Shown in pieces: positions 22,810 through 35,200 of a stretch of 64,000 nucleotides of DNA (position 1 is its first letter; each line of letters starts with the position of its first letter). Source of the DNA: Angiostrongylus vasorum. Lineage: Eukaryota > Nematoda > Chromadorea > Rhabditida > Metastrongylidae. The notes below the pieces were generated by a model. It had not been told where the DNA came from and ran no database searches. It saw only the letters and a list, made by a program, of their open reading frames with translations. The position numbers and the translations under genes were made by a program. The DNA lies in contig JADANN010000052.1 in NCBI GenBank assembly GCA_018806985.1, forward strand, positions 78,684-142,683, in the 5' to 3' direction.

Positions 22810-25450
22810 TTGTGCCCATCATCACATGTATCACCTGTAACCCGTTGATCGTCGAATGAATGGAGTGGACGCAAATAAATCTTCCATTTTTTCCCTGTCG
22901 CATGCGGGAGTAGCCCAGTGGGTTCTGCTCACTCTAGGGACTCGTCGTGCATCATATCTTTCTTCTAGGCTTTTCGTGAAGAACTCTGACCATGGGGTCG
23001 GTGGTCTTCCTGCAGTTCGTTTGAAACCCCGAGGAATCCATTCGCTAATGGCTATTGTCCATCGGTTGTCATTCATGCGCACTACGTGTCCGGCCCACCT
23101 TCTCTTCGACTGTTTGACGTATAGAACGGCATCTTTGATTTTTGATCGTTGACGCAGGTCGGAGCTTCGGATCTCATCCTTTACTTATGTGAAACGGGAT
23201 ACTCCTGGCATCATCCTTTCGATTGCGCGTTCAATAACGCTGAGTGATCTTTCATCCTGCTTAGGCAACGACCCGGTGTCTGACGCATACGTTAACGCAG
23301 GAAGTAATGTTGAGTCGAAAAGGTGGGAACGGAGTCGGATGTTCTTTGTTCTCATCACTACATCCTCGATGCTCTTGAAAGTTCCTCAAGCTGCTCGTTT
23401 CTGTGTGCTCAACTCTGGAGCTAAGTCGTTCAACATGTTGATTTCCCGACCTAGATAGACATAACCGGAGCATTCGGAGGTATTCGTTCCGATGAGCGTG
23501 AATAGGCCATACGAAAACAATCCGTTCCTCATGAACATCGTTTTTGTGAGATTTAGTCGAAGACCAATCTTTCCACAGGCTCTCTCAAAGTCGGCAAGCA
23601 TACGTTCCACTTGGTTAATGTTTGGTGTTACAAGGACGATATCATTAGCAAAGCGAAGATGGTGTAACCGCCGACCATCGATTTTCACTCCCATATCATC
23701 CCATTCCAATGTTCGCGTGACGTTCTGGAGGGTGGCGGTAAGTAGTTTTGGCGAGATGCTATCACCTTGCCTAACTCCTCTTTTGACGTCAACCTTAATA
23801 TCGTTGTAGAACAGTAAAATCTTGGTTGTGAAATTTTTGTACAGCTCAAGAAGAAACTTTATTTACTGAGTAGGAATCTTGACTATCCAGAGCTTCCAAG
23901 ACTGCTTCTATCTCGACTGAATCAAAGGCCTTTTGTTAATGGATGAATGAGAGACAGAGCGGTCTTTTGCACTCTCGCGATACTTCAACGATTCTCGTTA
24001 TCGTGTGGATGTGGTACATCATACTAAATCCTTTTTGAAACCCTGCTTGCTCACATGGCTGTCCTTCGTTCATTGTTTTGTCAATCCTGTTTAGGATGAC
24101 TCGGGTAAAAAGTTTATAGACAACAGACAGCAGGCAGATTGGGCGATAGTTGCCGATATCGTGTAGGTTACCATTCTTGAACAACAACACGGTCTTGCTG
24201 GTGTTCCACTTAGTAGGGACCCTGCATTCAGACAGGTAACGTGTGAACAGCAGAGCCAGTGTGTTCACGAGGACTGGCGGATGGTTCTGCAGGTGTTCCG
24301 ATCTTATCATCTCCGGACCTTGTGGTAATCGATTTTTCACCGACGAAATGGCATGCCGGATTTCTGAAGGGAGAACCGGTGGTACAACATATTCATCCTA
24401 CTTTATTTCATATGACGGAAGGTGGACGTTGCTATCGAAGACATCTGAGTAGTATTCGTGAATGATTTTCTTGCATTGCCTTTCTGGGCGCTGTAACTGT
24501 TCCGTTTGGGCGTCGGAGTGCATTCATGTTGGTCTGGTAATTGGCGAAGCTTCGGCGGGCTTAGCGAATGCTTTTTCCCACCCTCTGCAGTTTCGACCAT
24601 TAATGCTGCTCTTCCCTCTTTAAGATCTTTGTCTGTCTTCATTGTTTTGCAAGTTTGGCTGTTAGTTCGCGGCTGCCTGCAGCTCGTGCGATTCCACGCT
24701 GGCGTATTAGCTCGAGTGTTTCTGGAGACAGACGTCTACTGGTGACGTTGGAAGTCTCAGCTTTCATGGTGCTAACGTGAACATGTCGAATGAGCCGACA
24801 TACTCTTCGTCGATGTTATCGACAAAGGCATCTTCCCAACAGCCGACTAATGAATTGAAAAAGTCGCAGTTTATGGTGGTTCTGGGACTTCGGTTTTTGA
24901 ATTTAGCGGCTACTTCCCGTTTTCGCGAGAAATAGAATCTTGCACGAAGGAGGCGATAGTCGGATCCCGTGTAGAATTTTTGGGACAACAGCGACATCGG
25001 TTAGGCAAAACCTATTTACTATGATGTGGTCTATTTCGTTATGGTAGTCTCCATTGGGAGACTCACACGTCCAGCGTTGAGGGTGGGGCTTCTGGAATTA
25101 CGAGTTACCATGGATGGCCTTGGTAGCCATGATAAACTCAGACAGCTGTTCACCCTGTTCGTTCCAGTCTAATCCCTAGGTCTCCATGTGGCGTTCTTTA
25201 AACGTTCTTCTTGGTCCAATATTGCGTTAAAAATCTCCAATGATAACCTTGAGGAATGTGTGGTCTTCTCTATAGTCGAATTCTTCTTCGTCATAATTTG
25301 ATTTTGGCGCGTAAACGACGAAGGTTATCAAAGCCGGTATTGGTCCACATCTTTTTGATCGTAAACGTCCGATTCGGGTAATTCGTAAACATCCACGGAT
25401 CTCCCTCATATGAGGGTTCCCGATAGCCGGTTGGCTCAGACGCAAGTGGA
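22810..25450 (-). mobile_element. RTE-clade non-LTR retrotransposon, 3' part, degenerate
   Basis: Endonuclease and reverse transcriptase remnants on the minus strand in the order expected of an RTE element. They are an EN piece near 25445-25227 (ALITFVVYAPKSNYDEEE), an EN end near 24997-24764, RT fingers/palm near 24340-23936 (IGNYRPICLLSVVYKLFTRV), the palm catalytic box near 23650, and the C-terminal stretch near 23082-22831 (GRPPTPWSEFFTKSLEERYD). Several frameshifts and stops break the frame. The RT box reads FANDIVLV instead of FADDIVLV, a lost catalytic Asp, so this copy is dead. It sits in the large gap upstream of the anillin exon at 26229. Its 5' end is joined to an inverted 5' segment of the same element type. 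Confidence 0.85.
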
Positions 25451-26070
25451 TCCAGGGGATGGACTACTTGTTTCTGCTGCGTCGATTTGGCACATACTTT
25501 CTGTATTTACGAGGCATATTCGTGCACGCATGTATGGGTGCGTTCTAGTTTATGCAGATTGTATTCTACGAGTCAATTCGGCCAAAAGCCTGTAATCAAG
25601 TGACAGGGAAGTATATGGGAGGCGGTTAGGGACTCGCCTCCAAAAAAATAAGCTCCATGTCCACTTTGGGAAAGCCTGGCAAGCTACCCGTGAGTATACC
25701 CAGCCCCACCTTCAGAGCCCAGCAAGCTATTTGTGGGTATCAAAAAGCTAAAAACAGTAGAAGAAACGGGCCTCGCTTCCCTGACCCCGAAAGAGCCCCC
25801 CAATTCGGTAGCGTTGGGCGGGACGAGTACGGACAGGCTGCTAAAATCTCACTGCCAAAGGAACCTTCCTGGATCAAGAAGAACTAAGGTGACGATCTGT
25901 ACCAACAAGGCACGTACACTTGCATCCGAGTCCTCGATAGAAGGGCTGTTCCTCAGAACATGCCACAGTAGAGGACTCGGCGGCGTCGCCGTTCTCGTCA
26001 ACACAATTTTGTCCATGTACATTCTTTCGAACAACTAAGAACCCGAATCGGACGTTTGCGATGCGAGTCA
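25410..26070 (+). mobile_element. Inverted RTE 5' segment (5'UTR and endonuclease start)
   Basis: The plus strand carries an RTE 5' untranslated region followed by the start of the endonuclease (KVTICTNKARTLASESSIE near 25888, then SRGLGGVAVLVNT near 25970). It ends at a CCCGAATCGGACGTTT block near 26050, the same internal position at which the adjoining minus-strand RTE begins. Together they have the geometry of a 5' inversion made by twin priming: the inverted segment's 5' end abuts the 3' segment. Confidence 0.75.
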
Positions 26071-26228
26071 TAGTCACTTATATTGATAACTTATTGGTCT
26101 ATATGTCAGCTTTTGGTACCTGTGTTTTGCTCGTTAATTACTTTTTTATTATCTAACCTTAATAAAAACCGTATTCCATGTGATAGTGATTTTCACTGTT
26201 CTTCTTGTGTATGAAATTTTTTTTATAG

Positions 26229-29200
26229 ACAGTACGTCCTATAAATGGCAAATACCCAGCATCAATACGAAAAGGTACTACAGAGAACTTGATGTTCGTT
26301 CTAATGCTGCTTGCTCAAGCAATTGTGGAAACACCGTACGGTAGGTTACTTCCTTCATGTTTCATTTGAATACACGAAGTTATCCTTCATTTTTTTAGTC
26401 GTCAAATTCGTCGTGGTCGCACTCGAGACTTAGTGAAACTATTCGATAGAATGGCAAAAGATGCTGTGGGAGGCACCACATCTCTGAGAGCGAAATCATT
26501 ACCTCCATCGAAACAGCGCGCTGAGTTCACTAAAAGTCGTTCAGTTCAGCGAACAGCAGATTCATCTATGCAGATTGACGTTTCGATGTCGGAGTCTAAA
26601 ACACAGTTTGGAACCCCAGGTTAGAGTGTTCTTATTTTGATACATACGTTTCACTAATTTTTATGATGCCATTAATATGACACTTGTTCTAATCCTAGAT
26701 AATGTATTTTATACACAGGCTACGCTACGAATTTCAAAATGCTCATGCTTTCTTGTTATAATACAATTTTTTTTAGTGTGCAAGCATTACTGGATACTTT
26801 GAGATAGTTTTCAGAACCGCTGACGAAGAAACTCCCATTAGACACAAGATGTTGTGAATGAGATTCTAATGAATTCATCTCGACGACTGATATTGTCAGT
26901 CAGAAATAACTGTAGCGATGCGCATGCGTTGTCATATCGCGGTTTGAATTTGGCAAAGCAACAGTTAACCGGGTTAGAATCATAATGGTTTTATTTGATG
27001 TGTAGTTCTGTGTTCAGTTTTTTTTTAAACTCGGTTTTCTTTGCTTTGGAAATCCTTTATTTTACAAAATAACAAATGGGGGTGGGCAGGCGGTGGTAAT
27101 GATACCGTTCATTATAAGGACGACCTAATTCACCTAAGCGCTGGTTCGACCCAACACCGTGCCCCCTTTTCCATCCGGGGTCCGCGAAATTGCTACCAGA
27201 CTTATTTGGAATAAGATCACTCACTCACTCACTCATTTCCACTTGGCAACGCCTCATTACGACCAGCACAGAACTCCAGGGAGAAGCGAATCGACAACGC
27301 TTCAACGGTGTTCATAACGAAGACGAAAAATTTTTAAGCAGAACCGAACCCACACATGAAAAGTTTGAAGACCTTTGTGGATGATCGATGCGAAGAAACA
27401 AATCAGTACAAAAACATAAACAAAGTACAAAAAAGTGCTGGTGTAGGCAAAGTGTATTGTAAGTGATGTCAACTCATCTAAAAGTAATCTACACAATATT
27501 GTTAAATAGGTTTGCATTGAAATTATGGTAGGGTTGGTTGTTTTCATGGAAACAAATAATCCAGTGAAAAAATCAGTAAAGGACTATCCAGTACGAAAAA
27601 GGCACTATCGAGCGAATTTCCTTTATTTTTATGATGGTCCAGTGTACCCCATTTGACCTAACACCGTGTCCGACCTGTATTGTATCCTATGCAGGTTCTC
27701 TTCAGCGGTGTATTTTTTCTGCACAAAGCTTTTTTTTTGCCGCACTTTTTGTACTTTTAATTTTAATTAATAGTTTGTTTGTAATTGACAGTTCATCCTA
27801 CATAGTAGTGTCAGGCGGGACCCGTGTAAAGTTGATCTATCCACTTAATAATTTACAGGGAACTTTTTTCCTCGGACAAGTTGGTTGACCGGTAATTTGA
27901 CTGTGATTAATTACTTCATTTCAAACGAAATCATAAATTCTGCTTAGGGAGTAGAATGTCGAAAAAAATGAACATGTATAAGGGATGTTTAAAAACACCG
28001 AAATAGACCCAGCCTAAGTTGCGGAACACATCTAAATTCCGGCACCAATATGGTTATAAAGGGGACCGTAGTAACATTTAGTGAGTAGCAACATGTACAG
28101 CTCTCATATTCCTTTTGCGATGGAACAGAAACTCTGTTATAATTCCATCATCTTCTTAGCCTTCTAGTTGTAGAAAAATTACCGTTCATTACCAAGAAAT
28201 AGCAAGTATGTAATGTCTGAAAAACAGGTGTGGCCAGGAATGTGTGGATCCAACTTCAATGATTCACAATATCGAAAAAAATGGAAACTGTGGACATTCG
28301 ACTCGAATCATCGCAAACTGCGAAGACAGATATAGAGCCGAAAGTAGCCAAAAAGAATTTCGTAGCACCCTCGTGTGAAATTGTCAATATAACAAGCGAA
28401 TGGTTATTTCTGGCTCGGCTCAGCAGAGCTTGCTTTCTAAAAAACGTCATATCGAACAATGGTATCAGTGAAGTTCCCTCTCCTTCATTTTTTAAGCTCG
28501 CAAGTACTTCCTCTCAATTTCTTTATTTTCAACAACATATTTTCGAATAGAGTGTTGGAAAATGAGTTAGGTGTCGCGACAAAGTTCGTTTTTATGTCGA
28601 TCTGAAAAAAGAGAAAAAAAATCAAAACCTAGGAAAAGTTACGTTTTACGTCGTTCCTATTTTAAATTTTCAAACTAAGGTGATCCATCGAATGCTTTTG
28701 GTCATTTGACGTCGATAGGCTCTCTGAATAACTCTGCTATCCTAGACAGTAAATATGCAGATAAGGTATATCTCTCATATTTTATCCATCCTTAGATGTG
28801 AAGTTTCTTTGGCTTTTTATATTCCAGTGAGTTTAACGGAAGCACCCTATTTTTCTGAGCATAATAGCTGCATTGATATCCACAATGAAAAAACGAGAAA
28901 ATCGCACGCTTGACGAGCCTGATAGTCACTGTGAGCAACCGGCAGCACTCAAAATGGCACCACCACCTCAAAGGTACACTGTTTTGACCTCTTTATTTCT
29001 AAAATCCCTTAGCCACTTGTTGATGCTTTCTTTTAGCTTTCAATTACAGCAAATACTAAATATTATGTTGTTGATTTCTGTATTAGTTACAGCGGTGGTT
29101 TATAGTATAAGGCAGAAATTTACTTTTTTGGCCGTATGGTGCTGCCATCGGAACCATTTGCAATAAGTTTCTCTGTAGATCGTTAATTCACCTGTGGTAT

Positions 29201-32200
29201 GTTGTAGATATTTCAGGTTATCCTTATCACATAGAAACGGTACTCAAAGTGGTTGTTCTTCTCAGCACAGACAATCGGCTGATGGACAACAGTGTCGCAG
29301 TAGTGTTTGTCTATTGTGCTCATTTTAGTGTAGTGTAGTGTGTGATAGTGTCAGCGTAGACTTTGAATTTATAGCACGTTTTCCTTCAAATCGTTTACTG
29401 TCGAACACCTCCACTTTCACCTTTATATACCCTTACCGAGATCTTCGATATTTTATGACACCTTTTGTTGAGATTTATCTTCGTGGCGCAAACATCCTTC
29501 TGCTTCATTACAGCCTTGGTTTTGGCTTCTCCATCCCTTTCACGATATCAACACCCGCAGTGGTTATTTTTTAGAGAAAATATCTATCGAAAAACTTTTA
29601 TAGGAGTTATCTGCAAGGTCTTCATGTCACTTAGAGTTTTTCATTCAATCTATGAGCCACTTTAGAACCAGGGGAATTGTCAATACACATAGCTTTCTTA
29701 GGGAAATACAATAGTTGTAGTGAAGTACGTAATTTTTTGACTATTCAAGGAATCACATTCCACAGGTCATTACAATGAAATTGAGCAAGAGAAGGTAGAT
29801 GATGAAATCGATCGTTTATTCGAGTTCATTGAGGTAAGTAACTGGACTGTTTTTTGGTATTATAAAACCATGTATGACTACCAGTTGCGGTTTTTCATGA
29901 GAAAAAAAATGGGAACAACGAATGTTATTGATTTATATTGTCCTTGGTTTCCCACCACGTATTAAATGGTAGTATGCCGCTGTATATCAATTGTTGACGA
30001 ACTGAGATGGAATCAACTCTGTAAATGAAGCCGTATAATGTTTCGACTGTGAGTTTTTTTGTTGTAGGAACGCGATGAACTGGGAACAATTGCTTGCGAA
30101 ACATTGCCACAGAGGAAAATTTTGGTGTTGAAGCATGGTGATGCTGAAACCGTTCGAGAAGACGGCGTCAGCCATCTTCCGGAGTTTTTCCCGAAGACTT
30201 CGCAACCCTCTGTGTCCTGTGGCATCTGTTCACCCAGACAGCCTTGTTCTGATTGCCCTCTTAAATACTGCGTAGGTTTTTGGTCGTATAGTGAATGCCA
30301 AAATGCTAAACATTTGTTGAACAGTTAAGTCAGAACGTAATGCTTACTTTCCTTGAGCACTGCTGATGACTTTGAAACTCATCAGAATCGTGAACATTTT
30401 TACCAACAGCGATTGCTTGCAGTCGAAAGGCGCTGTGGTTAAAATCAAATGACCATTTAAATTTTTAGATGAGCCATAATCGAGATATCCAGCACATTAG
30501 TCGTGTTTCGGTAGGTCTTCCAGTTCCATTTTCGTCTTTTACTGCACCAGATGCTGGAGTGGGTGTCGATACATATAAATCAAGAGAGGGAACTATCGAG
30601 AAAAAAGGTTTCTTTGCTTCTTTTTTGTCATCCTGCGTCTTTTACTTTCAGAACTCTGTAGCTTCGATGTCATTCTTAATATTAAAGGTGTCAGTGTCGG
30701 ACATTTCCGAAGAAATGTTATTTGCTTTCGTATAGGTTAATATCTTCCATTGTCTTGCTCAACCTACCAGCACACATCCATGTTCTCTGGCCATTTCCGC
30801 TCCTGTCGATTCACATCTGGGAAGTACTTGCTCTCAAGGGGAGTATTCTTGTCATATATACATGTATATGTGCATTTTTTTTTGGAGGAGTAGAATGTGT
30901 GGGGGTGCTACACTGGAACTACGTCTAGTTTTGTTTGTAATTGTAGTTCAAAAAATCAACCGTTACCATTACGATTTATTTAGTAACCCCAGCCGTTCTT
31001 AACTTTGCGATTCGTTTGCAGCTCCGTAACTCCGATCACCAGTCGTCTTGAAACACATGTAACACCTGAGGAATACAAGCGGAAAATTGTGGTAGGAAGT
31101 TAGCCTCTCATAAAGAATTTTCGAAAATTCTGTGGATGTCTCAAAGATTACATGATGAACGAAAGTTAAGCGCCATGACTCTACTGACCACAACATAGGG
31201 GATTAGTAGCAGTCTGAACCATCTCTTTTTTTATCAAAAAATCACGTCCGCTTCTTCAAACAAAAGTGGTTTCGACTCAAGGCTTGTTTCAGCAGTTCAT
31301 CAGGAAAAGAATATAAATTTAGAACTCATATTGCAATCTCAATGTTGGCAGCAGGTTCGAGGTTGAAAATTAGCGCCATTATTATGTTCTTACATATCTC
31401 GACGCTCGCTGAAATTACAACATTTCAAGACTTTGTGGAATGAGTTCATCCATTTTTCTCATTTATATTCATTTAGAAATTGAAAAGTGAGATTTATGTT
31501 CAAGAAAAACAGATCAGGATGACGCTGAAAGTGCTTGCATTGGCAAGAAAAAGCCAGAAGTCGATGGAGGATGCAAGGTGAAAGGCAGATTGGACAAAAT
31601 GTAGACCACAGCGTTTTTTTTCTACCACACAGTTTTTTATCGTTATTTCTGCACTAAATCATGAAACGTTTTCAAAAGACTTTCGGATGTGTTTGTTCGT
31701 TTCATTGAGCTCTGCATCGAAGGTACTGTTAAGGGCACTGTTGATTTCGAAGGTGCTGAGAGCTGTCTACTATGTTTATATGTCGAAGTCTAACACTTAG
31801 AAACGTTTTTCCGCTACTCTGAGGAGATGAACTACCGGAAAGGGGGTGTGCAGATGAAATTTAGCCATGAACTCTTACTGAGTGTCACCAATTTCATCAT
31901 CGTGAAGGAGCTGTGTGTTCTAAGAGGGTTCATTTGTGAATGCATTTCCGTGTATCGTATTACAGAAATTTTCTTTGATGGGTCAAGACGAAGTGGTTAA
32001 CACGTATCTCTAATTTTTCAGGGCTAATATTTTCAATGATGCTGAGATATTTGCAAAACTCCGGACCGCAGGGTGTCTCCGGTGGGGAACGAACGCGCTA
32101 TTGTCCTTTTCGGGGAGTAGCGCGCTCACCACCACACCATGCAGGTCCTTCGTTTCGCCTGTCTCTCAGCTAGTTCTATTGACCATCATTGATCTAATAT

Positions 32201-35200
32201 TTTCACATCTTCACCTTTTTTCAAAGCCTAGACGTATCACTATGTAATAAACTTGTATTAAGGGTAGAGCTTGCTGGAGGTTGATAAATTTGTTTTATTT
32301 GGCTTCAGTTTCGACATCTTGGTCTTCATCAGAGCCGATGATCCGAGTCGATCGTCCACAATTGTTCGTCCTCTTGAAGTGGCGTCTTAGTCGAGGCGGA
32401 TCTTCTTCAGTGGAACACCGCACGAACGAAGCATGCTCACTTGGCAGTGCTCTCTTTATACCGGGCGGTTGCTTTTTATATGACTATCCCTTGATAATTA
32501 TTTGTTTTTTCAAGCATAATTCACCCTTGCGGGTAATCCATTGCAAAGAAAGCATGGTTCATTCTTGCGGTGTTCCATTGAAGAAGATACGTCTGAATAC
32601 GACGACGAAGACGCCACAGCAAGAAGACGAACAACTACGGACCATCGACTCGGATCGTCGATTCTGGTGAATACGAAGACGTCGAAACGTTAGCCGAATA
32701 AAACCAATTTGTAGACCTCGTGTAAAGCTTAACAATTTGACCACATTGGTTATTTTATTACTGAAGTTAAATAACGGTCGGTTTGAAAAGTATCGTTATA
32801 TAACCCTTCACCTTATTATTTGTGGAGTAATCTACGGTCCTAATGAAAATATCGTGCACAAACTAGGTCCTAGCCTGTTAGGAATAGCCATCGTCTCCGT
32901 TTTTTTTTCAATGAAAATACTCATACGTTATAAGGAATGAAACTCACTGAGATAAGAAAATTTATCTAGAATGATTTCGAAAGTTGCGAATTGTCTCAGA
33001 AGTTATCTGAATTATTGTTTTTGAGTGGTGCACGACAATCGTGACAACCACTTCACAATCGTCTCCGTTGCATTTTATGTACAATGCTTACCTGAAGCAG
33101 TGTTTTTTTCTTCTCAGTTCTTTGTATCTAGAGAAGGGGTTTCCTTTCGGATTTTGAGCTACTGGTCTAGATGTTCTTTCATGCGGACAGAAAGCGGTCT
33201 GGTCGTTTCACCAATTTGTTCATCAAGGTTCCTAGAACTATGGATGAACGCATCTTTGAACACAGGTAATGCATAGAATGTGAATAACAGAAATTGTTAA
33301 ATTTTATTTACTCCCTGCATTTTTCACGTCATCGTGGTTGGTGAAGCATTTCTCACGCAGGTATTTTGCCAAGTGGTAGTCGGTAGGCGAGAGGTCTGGC
33401 GAATATGGCGGATAGGGCAAAGTCTCGTAGCCCAACTCGTTCAACTTCTGCAGCGCTGGTTCCGCAACGTGAGGCCGGGCGTTGTCATGGCGAAGTGTTG
33501 GTCCATTCCTGTTGACTGATATCGGTCGCTGAGTCTCTACGCTGCATTTCGTCGATTTCTTGACAACACCCTCTCCGTCGTTTTGTTTCCCGGATTCCAA
33601 AAGTCGTGATGAATCAGCCGTCTGCAGACGTCCCAACAGTCACCATAAGCCTTTTTTTTGGTCCACTTTCGCCTTTAGGAATTGTTGTGGAGCCTGATTG
33701 CAATCCAACCATTGAGCTGAGCGTCGCATTGTCGCACAGAATCCACTTCTCGTCGCTCGTCACAATTTGATAAAGAAAAAGGGTCGTTTTTATTGCCCAG
33801 AATAAGAGCAGACGACACTTCAAAACAACGTTTTTTAATTACCGTTTATTTCGGGCGCCACACACTTGTAGAGCTTTTTTTTCGTCTTTCCTTCGATTCC
33901 AATGAGTGGAGGTTGTTCCTATGCTTACACCAAGCTGTTGTGTAAGCTGTCGATCAGTTGTTCGCGTGTTTTCTTCCACTTGTGCGTTCCAAAGGGCCCG
34001 TGTGGCGCAGAGGGTTGGAGGCGCCGCTGCGGCACACACATGGAATCGATCCCCACGCCCCATGGCCCACCAAGCCCTCCATCCATCCGGGGTTCGGCAA
34101 ATTGGTGTCAGATTTGTCTGGGAGGATAGCATTACAGGCTTGATACATCGGTGGACCACCGCGAGTCATTGTAAAGGCCAGATATGCATTCAATTACCTC
34201 CAACGATACTTAATGAAGTCGAATGGATGGCGCATCCCTCAGAGATTGATCAACGCCGAGAGCTTTATCCTTTTTTTGTTTATCCTTTTATTACCTTTAA
34301 TTCGTCGTCATCAAGTTCATTGGGACGTCGGCGGCCTTCCTTAACTTGGAGGTCTCAATCACCACATCGGAATTCCCGGAACCATGTTCGCACTGTTGAT
34401 TCACCAGCACTGCCTTCACCCCAAACTCGCTGATATTCCGAGCTCCTGCCGCGGCATTATGTCCACTCTTTCATTTGTACAAAAAAAGCACACGAATATC
34501 ACGTTGATTCGTACTGAAGTTAAAGCCTATAAAAGTATTAAAATAGTAAGTCTTGGAACAGTTCCCAGGATCGACTTTCTATTAACCTCGGTATTGGAAA
34601 TATGAATGCGTCGTTTTCTTGTTCAGCAATCGCGAGGTTGTTATACAGCATATATTTACTTCCATAGAAAAAGCACAGTACAATACAACGGTAGGTGACG
34701 TTTCGGCAGTACCGCCCTTCTTTAGAGCCGCTTTTTTTTCGTGACTTCCAATGAGGAAGATTAGAACAGCTGATTATGTATACTCATTGGAAAGTCACGA
34801 AAAAAAAAGCGGCTGTGAAGAAGGCGATACTGTCGAAAGCGTCAGCTACTGTTGCATTGCATTGTGTTTTTCTATGGAAGTAAATGTATGCTGCATAACA
34901 ACCTCGCGATTGTTGAACAAGAAAACGAAGTAAATCTTGAAAAGAAACCAATATTGGATGTAGAAAAAAACAGACTTTGTGCTTCAGAAAATATATATTG
35001 AACACACATAAGGGACAAAATTTTTATTTGAAAAAAATTACAAGGAAAACTAAAAACAGTAAAAATCGGGGGCATTTTGTATGTACCAACCTAATAATGC
35101 GATCTTATTTACAAAGTAGTAGCTTTGGCAGGCTGACCGAACACGACCTATTCTTTGGAAGAGCAAAAAATAATGCGAATTGCTGTTGTACAATATCTAG

